Positions 8,675 to 19,439 of a stretch of DNA of 64,000 nt are shown one piece after another. The position numbers were made by a program, and so were the translations under genes. The notes below the pieces were generated by a model that was not told the origin of the DNA, made no database searches, and saw nothing but the letters and a program-made list of their open reading frames with translations. Position 1 is the first letter of the stretch. Every line of letters begins with the position of its first letter. Source of the stretch: CF-46 sp042408445 (GTDB taxonomy: Bacteria; Chloroflexota; Limnocylindria; Limnocylindrales; CSP1-4); the NCBI GenBank assembly GCA_042408445.1, contig JBHORC010000039.1:1-64000 (forward strand), written 5' to 3'.

Positions 8675-9700
8675 TCATTCGAGGGGTGGCTCCGGCAGTG
8701 TGATCCCGAGCCGGCCACCGCCGAACCGCGCCGCGGCTTCGGCGGCCCGCGATGTCGCCGGTGCGCCGGCACGCTTCCGGATGCCGTCGAGCGTCGCCCG
8801 GATCGACTGGGCGTCCTGCGGCGGAAGCTTCGGCAGCGCGTCGCGGATCACCCAGGCCCGATGGCCATCGGAGGTGCTCGCCGCGGTCGCCGCCTCGCGG
8901 ATCAGGAATTGGGTGGTCGCCTCGCGATCGACGCCGGCCAGCGACCGAAGCGCCCACGCGAGTGCCTTCTGGACGTCCGGCTCCGCGTCGCCGATCAGCT
9001 CGCCGATCAGCGCAAGACCGTGCGTTGCGACGTCGGGCTGTCGCCCCCGATGGCGGTCGACGAACGGGATCGTCGCAATCGTGCTGCCGACGAGCCGCCG
9101 CTCCCAGCGCGACGGGCTGTAGACCAGCTGCTCCAGCTCGGCCCAGCGATACGCCTCGTTCAGGACGCCCTTTCCGACGGGGTGGGCGAGGCTGTCGACG
9201 GTGATCCAGTCGCCGGCTTCGCGCGCGGCCCGCCGGAGGAGCTGCCAGGCTCGCTCCGTCTCATCGACGACGAGATGTTCCAGGAGCCCGAACGCGAACC
9301 AGCGCTCCTCGAGGGCCGGCTCGCGGAGCAGGCGATCGACGACGAACAGCCAGCCCGATGTTCGCTCCCGCCTCGTCGCGTCGCGGAACCCGCGCTTGAT
9401 CGCCTCGATCAGGGGCCAGCGCACGCCGTGCAGCGCGCCGATCCCCGGCGCGATCCGCTGGGCTCCCGCGAGGTACTCGGGGTCGGAGAGCCGATCGAAA
9501 CCCTCGCGGAGGACGGCGGCGAAGGCATCCGGGTCGGCGATCTCGTCCGCGAGCCGGCGACCAAGCGCTTCAGCAACCCACCGGCGGTCGGCGACGAACG
9601 CCTCGGCGCGGAGGGTGATCGGGCTCACAGACCCGCCGGGGCCGTGGGCGCGCCTCTGCCGCTTCGGGTCCACGCTGGTCATGCCGGCGGTCGGGCTCAT
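8675..9700 (-). CDS. AlkD-like DNA alkylation repair protein (HEAT repeats)
   Basis: A 341-residue helical protein resembling the AlkC/AlkD family of DNA glycosylases, which remove alkylated bases using HEAT-like repeats that wrap damaged DNA. The family-like signature is DWITVDSLAHPVGKGVLN followed by YSPSRWERRLVGSTIATIPF, then further Ala/Leu-rich helical repeats. The conserved Asp found near this position in AlkD is not obvious, so glycosylase activity is uncertain. ATG 9700 overlaps the thioesterase stop as ATGA; another ATG at 9682 is possible. The 79-nt gap to gyrA carries the CGAACGTTCG palindrome. Family is likely; activity is inferred. Confidence 0.75.
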   Translation of the reverse strand: MSPTAGMTSVDPKRQRRAHGPGGSVSPITLRAEAFVADRRWVAEALGRRLADEIADPDAFAAVLREGFDRLSDPEYLAGAQRIAPGIGALHGVRWPLIEAIKRGFRDATRRERTSGWLFVVDRLLREPALEERWFAFGLLEHLVVDETERAWQLLRRAAREAGDWITVDSLAHPVGKGVLNEAYRWAELEQLVYSPSRWERRLVGSTIATIPFVDRHRGRQPDVATHGLALIGELIGDAEPDVQKALAWALRSLAGVDREATTQFLIREAATAASTSDGHRAWVIRDALPKLPPQDAQSIRATLDGIRKRAGAPATSRAAEAAARFGGGRLGITLPEPPLE

Positions 9701-10180
9701 GCTCGCGTCACGCCCCGGTCGTCGACGAGCCGGAAGCGGTAACGCGACTGGAGCTGCGCCTTCCGCTCCGCGTCGGCGGCCACATATGTCGCCTCGGCCG
9801 ACGCCAGGAGTTCCCGCGTCTCGGCGTCGAGCACCTCGCCGTGCGCTTCGACCACTCGCCGGCGCTGACTCGTCGTCCACCCCTCCGCGCGGATTGCCCG
9901 CCCGATCCGCACGGGCTGGCGGAACGCAACATTCATCCGCGCCGTCACGCCCCAGTTGTCGGTCGAGGCGAGCGACCAGGCCATCACCTCGTCGAGGATC
10001 GTGCAGACGATCCCGCCGTGAGCGATCCCGTCCCAGCCCTGGAATCGGTCGTCGAGGGTGATCGACGTCCAGCACCGGCCGGCGTCGACGTGGAGCTCGA
10101 GATGCAGGCCGTGCTCGTTCAGCGAGCCGCAGGCGAAGCAGTTGTGAGGCGCAACCTCGATCGCCAGCCCGCGAACCGCG

Positions 10181-10191
<11 letters not shown>
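9697..10191 (-). CDS. PaaI/4HBT hot-dog thioesterase
   Basis: A 164-residue single-domain hot-dog protein, probably hydrolysing an acyl-CoA; the substrate is unknown. Early HNCFACGSLNEHGLHLEL and central GWDGIAHGGIVCTILDEVMAW are typical of this thioesterase group, the latter carrying the HGG segment on the hot-dog helix. The start is TTG 10191 with GAGG 5 nt upstream, overlapping the last 11 nt of gyrB. It is coupled to the alkD-like gene by ATGA. Its place inside a gyrase operon says little about its job. Confidence 0.82.
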
Positions 10192-12144
<1,953 letters not shown>

Positions 12145-12148
<4 letters not shown>

Positions 12149-13005
12149 TCGGATCCTCCGATCAGTCGGTCATACAGTTGGCCGAGCTCCTCGTCGCTGT
12201 AGAACTCGATGACGATGCGGCCGCCCTTCCGCGACCGGGCGAGGGTCACCTTCGTGCCAAGGTGGCGGCGGAGCTCGTCCTCGATCCGCTCCAGGTCCGG
12301 GTCGAGGCGACGCGGACCGCGGGTTGCTCCTGCAACGACGCGCGGTTCGCGGAGGCGTCTGACGAGCTCCTCCGTCTGGCGAACCGACAGCCCCTGGTCC
12401 GCGACGGTGTTCGCGACCCGGGCCTGGTGCTCCGCCGGCATGCCGGCGATCGCCCGCGCGTGGCCCTCGCTGATCGTCCGATCGACGACCGCGGCCTGGA
12501 CCCGCGGATCGAGGTCGAGCAGCCGGAGCGTGTTCGTGACCGTGGACTTGGCCCGCCCAACGCGCCCCGCGATCTCCCCGTGAGTGAGCGAGAACTCGGC
12601 GATCAGCGATCGGTAGGCGTTCGCCTCCTCGAGCGGACCGAGATCGGCTCGCTGGAGGTTCTCGATCAGGGCCACTTCGAGCTGCGCTTGGTCGGCGAGC
12701 TGGCGGATCACGGCGGGGATCCGCTCGAGGCCCGCGAGCTGACTCGCCCGGAAGCGGCGCTCCCCGGCCACCAGCTGATAGCCGTCGAGCGTCTCGGTGA
12801 CGAGGATGGGCTGGAGCACGCCGTGCTCGCGGATGCTCGCCGCGAGCGTCTCGAGCTCCTCCGAGTCGAACCGCTGCCGAGGCTGGCGAGGGTTCGGCTG
12901 AATGCGCTCGAGGGGGATCTCGGTGACGCCGGCGCCGCCGGCTCGTTGGGGAATCAGCGACGCGAGGCCGCGACCGAGGCCCGGCCGATCCTTCGCGGTC
13001 GTCAT
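12145..13005 (-). CDS. parB: Chromosome partition protein ParB/Spo0J
   Basis: CTP-dependent clamp that loads at parS and spreads along DNA, working with ParA to segregate origins and recruit SMC. It has 286 residues: N-terminal GLGRGLASLIP, the ParB/Srx nucleotide-binding domain with GERRFRAS (about residues 77-84) and ALIENLQRADL, a helix-turn-helix region (TLRLLDLDPRVQ, SEGHARAI), and a C-terminal dimerisation segment ending KGGRIVIEFYSDEEL. ATG 13005 overlaps the parA stop as ATGA. A perfect parS-type palindrome lies about 1.2 kb away, upstream of parA. Confidence 0.96.
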
Positions 13006-13922
13006 GACGCGACCCCGGCGACGGGACGGTGCGCGGCCTCGTGATCCGCGTCAGGCACGAGGTCCCGTGCGACCGCGGCCGAGGTTGTCGGCTCGGAGGA
13101 GGGCCGCGCACGGTCCGTTCCGTTGGTCCGTGCCGATCCTGACGCCGTCTGCGTCGCGGCCCGGCCCTCACGGCGAAGCAGCTCGGCCGCGAGCGCCGCA
13201 TAGGCCTGGGCGCCGCGGGAGTCGGGTCGATAGAGCGCGATCGGCATCCCGAAGCTGGGCGCCTCGGACAGCCGGACGCTGCGCGAGATGACCGTGTCGA
13301 AGACGGCGGAACCGAAGTGGCGGCGCACCTCGGCGGCGACGTCAGCGGAGAGGTTCGTGCGCGCGTCGAACATCGTGAGCACGACGCCCTTGATCGCGAG
13401 CGTCGGATTGAGGTTGTCCCGGACGAGATTGAGCGTGGCGATCAGTTGGGAGAGGCCCTCCAGGGCGTAGTACTCGCATTGGGTTGGAATCAGGACCGAC
13501 TGGGCGGCGGTCAGGGCGTTCACGGTGAGGAGGCCGAGCGACGGCGGGCAGTCGATGAGGATGTAGTCGTAGTCGTCGCGTGTCGTCCGGAGGGCGGTCG
13601 ACAGTCGACGTTCCCGCTGCTGCGCCGAAGCGAGCTCGACTTCGGCACCCGCCACCGCGACGGAGGCCGGAGCGAGGCGGCAACCCGACGCCGTGTCGAC
13701 GACGATCGACTCGATCGACGCAGCGCCGAGGAGAACGTCGTACATCGTCCCCGGCAGCGTCGCCCGATCGACACCGAATCCGCTGGTCGCGTTGCCCTGC
13801 GGATCGAGATCGAGAACGAGAGTGCGCTGGCCACTCAGCGCGAGAGCGGTCGCCAGATTGACGACGGTCGTCGTCTTGCCGACGCCACCCTTCTGGTTTG
13901 CACAGGCGATCGTTTGACCCAC
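13002..13922 (-). CDS. parA: Chromosome partition ATPase ParA/Soj
   Basis: Walker-type ATPase that dimerises on nucleoid DNA and is stimulated by ParB to move the origin region. It has 306 residues with the deviant Walker A KGGVGKTT at residues 11-18 (signature Lys 11), LVLDLDPQGNATSGFG for switch I, and LIDCPPSLG for Walker B. A Ser/Thr/Arg-rich tail of about 50 residues follows the conserved core and is not typical. The start is GTG 13922; no strong ribosome site is seen, and TAGAAT 36 nt upstream could be its -10 box. First gene of the leftward operon. Confidence 0.96.
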   Translation of the reverse strand: MGQTIACANQKGGVGKTTTVVNLATALALSGQRTLVLDLDPQGNATSGFGVDRATLPGTMYDVLLGAASIESIVVDTASGCRLAPASVAVAGAEVELASAQQRERRLSTALRTTRDDYDYILIDCPPSLGLLTVNALTAAQSVLIPTQCEYYALEGLSQLIATLNLVRDNLNPTLAIKGVVLTMFDARTNLSADVAAEVRRHFGSAVFDTVISRSVRLSEAPSFGMPIALYRPDSRGAQAYAALAAELLRREGRAATQTASGSARTNGTDRARPSSEPTTSAAVARDLVPDADHEAAHRPVAGVAS

Positions 13923-14172
13923 TCAGGACCGCCCGAAGGAAGCGCTCACGTGCACCAATTCTAGCATTCGAGACCCCGTGGACCGGCTTCACCGTGATGG
14001 GAGGCCGTGTCGACTGCGTGCGAGAGAGCGGGGATGACGGGTTCCCGCAGGTGGTTGCCTCGATCGTGGCACCGAGGCCTTCACCGCCGATCAACTCGCA
14101 ATTCATTCCCGCTCCCGAAGCCCGGCCTCGCCGGAGCGTCCAGGTCGTCGATCGAGCGGCGAAGAGGCTCGC

Positions 14173-14188
14173 GGTTTCACGTGAAACC
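14173..14188. promoter_or_regulatory. parS centromere site
   Basis: GGTTTCACGTGAAACC is a perfect 16-bp palindrome. Its inner GTTTCACGTGAAAC matches the widely conserved parS core (TGTTTCACGTGAAACA type), and the site lies beside parA-parB. ParB is expected to load here. Confidence 0.92.
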
Positions 14189-14364
14189 AGCGCCTGTCGC
14201 TGCAGCCAGGAGTCGCGCCGACAGCCATTGCCGTCGAAACGGGCGATCTCCGGCGCCTGCGCTGGCTCCCCAGCGCAACCTCACGCCGAGCGCGTCCGTG
14301 TCTCCGCCCTGACCCGATCGGCCCCTCGAGACGCTGCGCCGAGGACGCTCCTGTCGTCATGAAT

Positions 14365-14378
14365 GGTTGATGTCAACC
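14365..14378. promoter_or_regulatory. inverted repeat upstream of the mreD promoter
   Basis: GGTTGA-TG-TCAACC is a perfect 6+6 inverted repeat with a 2-nt centre. It ends 22 bp before the -35 of the mreD promoter, a position that suits an operator. No regulator can be assigned. Confidence 0.35.
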
Positions 14379-14400
14379 GGCCCCGGCGACGATCGGCCCA

Positions 14401-14430
14401 TTGCCGCTCCGGACCGCGTCGTGGGATACT
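14401..14430 (+). promoter_or_regulatory. promoter of mreD-mrdA-rodA
   Basis: TTGCCG (14401-14406), an 18-nt spacer and GATACT (14425-14430) form a good sigma-A-type promoter. The predicted start near 14437 leaves a leader of about 67 nt before the mreD ATG. Confidence 0.55.
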
Positions 14431-14503
14431 CCAACTGGACGTCGCCGACCCCGACCGCGGACGTCAATGACGACTCTGGATCGCCCGAGGATCGGACCAG
14501 TCG

Positions 14504-15007
14504 ATGACCCTGCTCGTCGCTGCAATCGCCGCGACGCTCGCAGCGATCGTTGAATCAACCGTCACGCCGTACCTCCGCGTCGGCGATGCACAACCGCATC
14601 TCGTCTTTGTCCTGACGGTGATCTCGACGGTCGCCGTCGGCGTCGACAGCGGCCTCGTCTGGGCCTTTGTCGGCGGACTCGCGCTCGACACGGTCGCCCT
14701 GCGGCCACTGGGCACGACGGCATTTGCGCTGCTCGTGGCCGTCGCGGCGACCGAGGCCATCGCCATACCGCTCCAGCGCCTTCGTCCGATCGTCGCAATC
14801 ATCGCCGTCGCCATCCTGAGTCTTGTCTACTCGATGACCCTGGTCATGCTCTTCTCGGTCCTGCGACCCTCAGCGGCGCTCTCCGACCCGCTGCGGTTCG
14901 TCGCACCCAGCGTCCCGTACGACGTCTTCATCGCCGTGATCCTTGGTCCGCTGGCGGTCTCGATCCGGGATCGCATCGGCCGCGACGAGGAGCGGGCGGT
15001 CCGGTGA
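14504..15007 (+). CDS. mreD: Rod-shape-determining protein MreD
   Basis: Small integral membrane component of the elongasome. It has 167 residues and about five hydrophobic helices, the normal MreD architecture, with VESTVTPYLRVGDAQPHLVF near the N-terminus. Its stop overlaps the GTG of mrdA as GTGA, and PBP2 and RodA follow, which supports the assignment more than sequence alone. No mreC lies upstream, and mreB is 30 kb away. The only upstream purine run is GAGG 13 nt before the ATG. Confidence 0.85.
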   Translation: MTLLVAAIAATLAAIVESTVTPYLRVGDAQPHLVFVLTVISTVAVGVDSGLVWAFVGGLALDTVALRPLGTTAFALLVAVAATEAIAIPLQRLRPIVAIIAVAILSLVYSMTLVMLFSVLRPSAALSDPLRFVAPSVPYDVFIAVILGPLAVSIRDRIGRDEERAVR

Positions 15008-16926
15008 ACGGATACCTGGACGGCCGGAAGGAATACCACCGGCCGGTGAGCCGGTTCCTGATCTTCGGCCTCGCGGCGATCATCGCCCTCGGCGGCCTCA
15101 CGACGCGCCTCTTCTACCTGCAGGTCGTGAAGGGCGGACAGTTTGCGGAGCTCAGCCAGGGGAACCGGACGGCGGTCGAGGCGATCCCCTCCGCGCGTGG
15201 CCTCATCTACGACCGGAACGGGGTCGTTCTCGTGAAGAACGTGCCCACGTTCGCGGTCAAGATCCGTCCCGTCGACCTGCCCGAGGAACGACGCGACGAG
15301 GTCGTCGCGCGGCTCGCAGCCCTGCTGAACATGGACCCGGCGGACATCAACGGCGCGATCGACAGCAATCCCGGTTCACGTTTCGACCTTGTTCGGGTCG
15401 CGACCGATGTCCCCGACGCCACCGCACGACTCCTGTCCGAGGCCGGCGACGCCCTGCCGGGTGTCGAGGTCGCGATCGAGGCCCGACGCCAGTACCCGGC
15501 GGGCACGCTCGTCTCGCAGATCCTCGGCTATACCGGCCCGGTTGCGCCGGACCAGCTCCCGGACCTGAAGCCGAAGGGCTATCTGCCGGACGACCTGCTC
15601 GGCAAGAGCGGCCTGGAGGCGTACTACGAGCCCGAGCTCCGCGGCACGTACGGCTCGAAGACGGTCGAGAAGGATGCCGCCGGCAAGAAGATCCAGGACC
15701 TGCAGACGGTCGCGCAGGCCCAGTCCGGAGACTCTCTTCGACTCACGATCGACACGAACGAGCAGGCCCTTGCCCAGAAGGCACTCCTCTGGGGCATGCA
15801 CGCGGCCGGTCTGAAGCGCGGCGTCGTCATCGTCGAGAACCCGCAGACCGGCGAGATCCTTGCGATGGTCAGCCTGCCGACGTACGACGACAACGCCTTC
15901 GCTCGTGGGATCAGCGCGAAGGCGTATTCCTCGCTCCTCGCGGACAAGAACAAGCCGCTGCTCAACCACGCGATCCAGGCCCACTACCCGCCCGGGTCCA
16001 CATACAAACTCGTGACGGGGACCGGCGCCCTGGGCGATCGGAAGATCACGCCCCTGACCCGGGTCCGGACGAGGCCCTACCTGCTCCTGGGCCGGACGAA
16101 GTTCTGGGAATGGAATCACCGCGGCTGGGGCGGCATCAACATCAAGCTGGGCTTCGCCCACTCGAGCGACACCTTCTTCTTCCAGCTCGCCGGGATGCTC
16201 GGCGTCGACCGCCTGGCGCACTGGGCGAAGGAGTACGGGTTCGGTGCGAGGACCGGCATCGATCTGCCCGGTGAGGTGTCCGGGATCGTTCCGTCGAACG
16301 CCTGGAAACAGGAGGTCCTCGGCGACAAGGTGTACCCCGGCGAGGTGTACCAGGCGGGGATCGGCCAGGGCTACGACGTCGTGACACCGATCCAGCTCGT
16401 CAATGCCTACGCGGCACTCGCGAACGGCGGCAAGCTCTACCAGCCGCAGGTCGTCCGGGAGGTCGACGCGCCGGACGGAACCGTGGCGCGACCGTTCACG
16501 CCCAAGCTGATCCGGCGACTCGACGTGTCGCGCGACGTCCTCAAGACGATGCGCCAGGCCGCCCGGAACGTCGTGCTGGTGCGCCACACGTACAACCTGG
16601 TCGACCTGCCGATCGTCGTTGCCGGCAAGTCCGGGACGGCTGAGTTCGGCGTCCGTGACAGCAAGGGCCGGCTCCCCTTCCACTCGTGGTTCGTCGGGAT
16701 CGTGCCCAAGAACCCCGCGAAGTCCGCGTCGGACCCGACGGGGATGAACGCGATCTCGCGAGAGGACGCCCAGCTTGTCGTCCTGGCGTTCGCCTACGAC
16801 TCACGGACGAAGGGCAACGCAGCGACCGAGATCGTCAAGTACTACCTGCAGCTGCACTTCCACATCAAGCACGATTACCGCAACTTCAATCTCCTCAAGC
16901 GCGGCAACTTCTACCAGTCGAACTGA
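15004..16926 (+). CDS. mrdA: Penicillin-binding protein 2 (elongasome transpeptidase)
   Basis: Class B PBP that cross-links peptidoglycan during side-wall growth, paired with RodA. It has 640 residues with one N-terminal membrane helix (about 17-40), a dimerisation domain beginning near SARGLIYDRNG, and a C-terminal transpeptidase domain. Catalytic motifs are STYK (active Ser332, Lys335), SSD in HSSDTFFFQ as in other PBP2 proteins, and KSGT in VAGKSGTAEF. The start is GTG 15004, overlapping mreD. The C-terminus ends in a basic and aromatic stretch (HFHIKHDYRNFNLLKRG) beyond the core. Confidence 0.95.
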   Translation: MNGYLDGRKEYHRPVSRFLIFGLAAIIALGGLTTRLFYLQVVKGGQFAELSQGNRTAVEAIPSARGLIYDRNGVVLVKNVPTFAVKIRPVDLPEERRDEVVARLAALLNMDPADINGAIDSNPGSRFDLVRVATDVPDATARLLSEAGDALPGVEVAIEARRQYPAGTLVSQILGYTGPVAPDQLPDLKPKGYLPDDLLGKSGLEAYYEPELRGTYGSKTVEKDAAGKKIQDLQTVAQAQSGDSLRLTIDTNEQALAQKALLWGMHAAGLKRGVVIVENPQTGEILAMVSLPTYDDNAFARGISAKAYSSLLADKNKPLLNHAIQAHYPPGSTYKLVTGTGALGDRKITPLTRVRTRPYLLLGRTKFWEWNHRGWGGINIKLGFAHSSDTFFFQLAGMLGVDRLAHWAKEYGFGARTGIDLPGEVSGIVPSNAWKQEVLGDKVYPGEVYQAGIGQGYDVVTPIQLVNAYAALANGGKLYQPQVVREVDAPDGTVARPFTPKLIRRLDVSRDVLKTMRQAARNVVLVRHTYNLVDLPIVVAGKSGTAEFGVRDSKGRLPFHSWFVGIVPKNPAKSASDPTGMNAISREDAQLVVLAFAYDSRTKGNAATEIVKYYLQLHFHIKHDYRNFNLLKRGNFYQSN

Positions 16927-16969
16927 TGCAACCGCTCGATCCCTCCAACGTCGCCCCGGAGCCCCGCTG

Positions 16970-18130
16970 ATGGGCGTGATCCGCGCCGAGCCGGCGCGCA
17001 TGAGCGACTGGGCCGCGCGGTCGATCGGCGCGGCCTGGCGGGCGTTCGACCTCCAGCTCGCCGCGTACGCCGCGCTGCTCGCGATCCTCGGGCTCGTCAT
17101 GGCGTACACGAACAGCGTCGAGCGCGGCGGGCTGGTCCTCAGCGGCGGTTCGACGTTCGTCCGCGGCCTGATGTGGACGGGGATCGCGCTCGTTGCCTTC
17201 GTCCTGACGACGGCCTTCGACTACAAGTGGCTGAAGACCTTCGCCTGGCCCCTGTACGTGATCCAGCTCGGGCTGCTCGTCGCGACGCTGGGGATTGGGC
17301 ACGGCGTGGGCGGCGCGTCGCGCTGGATCTCGCTCGGCCCATTCGACTTCCAGTTCAGCGAGCTCGCGAAGATCCTGATGATCGTCGTGCTCGCGAACTA
17401 CCTCGGCGCGCGGCAGGGCCGCCTGTCGTCGCTGACCTCGATCCTCGGGGCGTGCATCCTCGTCGGACCGCCGTGGATCCTGGTGATGCTCCAGCCGGAT
17501 CTCGGCACGTCACTCGTGCTCCTCGCGATCCTCGGCGGGATGCTCTTCATGTCCGGCGCGAGTCTCCGCTGGCTGGGCTCGATGGTCGGCCTGGTGCTCG
17601 CAGCCCTGCCGATCATCTGGACGTACATCCTTCGCGACTACCAGAAGCAGCGGCTCACCGCCTTCCTCGATCCCTCCACGGACACCCAGGGCGCCGGCTA
17701 CCAGCTCTTCCAGTCGCAGATCGCGGTCGGCTCGGGTGGGTGGACGGGCACGGGGCTGACGAACGGGTCGCAGAACCAGCTGAACTTCCTGCCGGTCCAG
17801 GAGAGCGACTTCGTCGCGGCGATCTACCTCGAGGAGCTCGGCTTCCTCGGCGCGATGATCCTGCTCGTCCTGTTCGGCGCATTGCTCTGGCGGCTGATGG
17901 TTTCGGGCTGGCGCTCGAAGGATCCGTTCGGGACCATGTTCGCGACCGGACTCGCCTCGATGATCCTGTTCCAGCTCGTCGTCAACCTCGGGATGGTCAT
18001 CGGCCTGATGCCGATCACGGGCATCCCGCTGCCGTTCGTCTCGCACGGCGGCGCATCGCTGATCAGCCTCGCGGTCGGTCTCGGGATCGTCCAGAGCATC
18101 AACATCCGGCAGACAAGGGCCGAGTGGTAG
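16970..18130 (+). CDS. rodA: RodA SEDS-family peptidoglycan glycosyltransferase
   Basis: Polymerises glycan strands from lipid II for rod elongation, in complex with PBP2. It has 386 residues and about ten membrane segments. SEDS motifs are present: FQFSELAKI, QPDLGTSLVLL, FLPVQESDFVAAIYLEELGF carrying the catalytic-loop acidic residue, and PLPFVSHGGASLI. ATG 16970 is preferred because GGAG lies 8 nt upstream; an internal ATG at 17000 is possible. It follows mrdA by 43 nt. Confidence 0.95.
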   Translation: MGVIRAEPARMSDWAARSIGAAWRAFDLQLAAYAALLAILGLVMAYTNSVERGGLVLSGGSTFVRGLMWTGIALVAFVLTTAFDYKWLKTFAWPLYVIQLGLLVATLGIGHGVGGASRWISLGPFDFQFSELAKILMIVVLANYLGARQGRLSSLTSILGACILVGPPWILVMLQPDLGTSLVLLAILGGMLFMSGASLRWLGSMVGLVLAALPIIWTYILRDYQKQRLTAFLDPSTDTQGAGYQLFQSQIAVGSGGWTGTGLTNGSQNQLNFLPVQESDFVAAIYLEELGFLGAMILLVLFGALLWRLMVSGWRSKDPFGTMFATGLASMILFQLVVNLGMVIGLMPITGIPLPFVSHGGASLISLAVGLGIVQSINIRQTRAEW

Positions 18131-18167
18131 CGCGCCTCCTCCTGCCTTCGCGACCCCGCCGCGACCC

Positions 18168-19415
18168 ATGACCGGGATCCAGCCGCTCCTTCCCCTGTGG
18201 CTGCTCGTCGGGCTCCTTGCGGCGAGCGTCGCCGTGGCCCTCGTCACGTCGCGTTCGCCGATCCCACCGTCGGTCGTGCTCGTGCTCATCGGTCTCGCCG
18301 TCTCCTTCGCGGGCCTCGCCGGCGACGTCCGGCTCGATCCGGACCTCCTCCTCGCCATCGTCCTGCCCGGTCTCGTGTTCGAGGCCGCGTTCCGGACCGA
18401 CCTCGGGGTCTTCCGACCAGCCGCGGCCGGCGTCCTGCTCCTGGCGATCCCCGGGGTGGTGGTCGTCGCCGGCGTCGTCGCCCTCGTGCTGTCGGCGACG
18501 ACGCCGCTGACGCTTGCCGAAGGCTTCGTGGTCGGGGCGATGGTGGCGGCAACGGACCCCGCCGCGGTGCTGTCGACCTTCCGTCATGTCCGCGTCCCCG
18601 CCCGCCTCGCGACGACCGTCGAGATGGAGAGCCTCGTCAACGACGGCACCGGGATCGTTCTCTTCGCCCTTGCGCTGGATGTGCTGGCCGGCGGCGGTTC
18701 GGTGGGCGGATCCGTCGCGACGTTCGTCGTCAGCGTGGTCGGCAGCGCCCTGATCGGGGCCGTGATCGGGTGGCTCGCGGCACGACTCGTCGGGCGCGTC
18801 GACGATCACGTGACGGAGCTGACGATCACGATCGTGCTCGCCTACGGGACATACCTCATCGCGGCGACCACGGGCCTGTCGGGGGTGATTGCGACCCTGG
18901 CGGCCGCAGCGGCGTTCGGTTCGTCCGCCCGCGAGCGGCTGACCGAACGGGCGCGCGAGGTCATCGACGACGTCTGGGAGCTGGTCGCCTTCCTCCTGAC
19001 GGCCGGCGTCTTCCTGCTCGTCGGCGTGTCGATCCCGGCGTCGGCGCTGGCCTCGGCCGCCGGACCGATCATCGCCGGCATTGCGGGGATCCTCGTCGCC
19101 CGCGCGGTGGTCGTGTACGGGCTCCTCGGCGGGGCGTCCCGTCTCGTCGATCGGCTTGTGATGCGTCAAGCGTCACCAACGGCGACTCGCGACGGCCCGA
19201 TCCCGCTGCCGTGGCTCCACGTCCTGTTCTGGGCCGGGCTTCGCGGCGCCGTGTCGGTCGCGCTCGCGCTGTCCCTGCCGGAGGGACTCCCGAACCGGGA
19301 GCTCCTCCAGGGGATCACGTTCGGCGTGGTCCTGTTCACGCTGTTGGTCCAGGGGTCGACCGCCGCGTGGGTGGTCCGGCGGACCGGCGCGGGCAGCGAG
19401 CCGGCTGCCGCCTGA
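18168..19415 (+). CDS. CPA1-family Na+(or K+)/H+ antiporter
   Basis: Integral membrane cation/proton exchanger of 415 residues with about 12 helices. The ion-binding motifs are clear: AATDPAAVLSTF for the conserved Asp of TM5, ESLVNDGTGIVLF, and LRGAVSVALALSLP in the late helix. This pattern is that of NhaP-type exchangers; which cation is carried cannot be told. There is no long C-terminal cytoplasmic domain. It follows rodA by 37 nt in the same direction and converges on the DnaJ-domain gene, with only 24 nt between stops. Confidence 0.88.
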   Translation: MTGIQPLLPLWLLVGLLAASVAVALVTSRSPIPPSVVLVLIGLAVSFAGLAGDVRLDPDLLLAIVLPGLVFEAAFRTDLGVFRPAAAGVLLLAIPGVVVVAGVVALVLSATTPLTLAEGFVVGAMVAATDPAAVLSTFRHVRVPARLATTVEMESLVNDGTGIVLFALALDVLAGGGSVGGSVATFVVSVVGSALIGAVIGWLAARLVGRVDDHVTELTITIVLAYGTYLIAATTGLSGVIATLAAAAAFGSSARERLTERAREVIDDVWELVAFLLTAGVFLLVGVSIPASALASAAGPIIAGIAGILVARAVVVYGLLGGASRLVDRLVMRQASPTATRDGPIPLPWLHVLFWAGLRGAVSVALALSLPEGLPNRELLQGITFGVVLFTLLVQGSTAAWVVRRTGAGSEPAAA

Positions 19416-19439
19416 CGACGTCGCGTCGAGGGCCGCCGT

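Larger units (their letters stand above)
13923..14503. other. divergent intergenic region between parA and mreD
   Basis: About 580 bases without a recognisable gene between divergent operons. It holds a perfect parS palindrome (14173-14188), a GGTTGA/TCAACC inverted repeat (14365-14378), a promoter for mreD (14401-14430) and TAGAAT on the minus strand at 13958-13963 as a parA -10 candidate. I searched by eye for DnaA boxes and an AT-rich unwinding stretch and found neither, so an origin is not supported. Confidence 0.5.

Noticed and set aside
13923..14503. replication origin
   Set aside because: The parS site and partition genes suggest it, but no DnaA boxes, AT-rich segment or dnaA gene is present.
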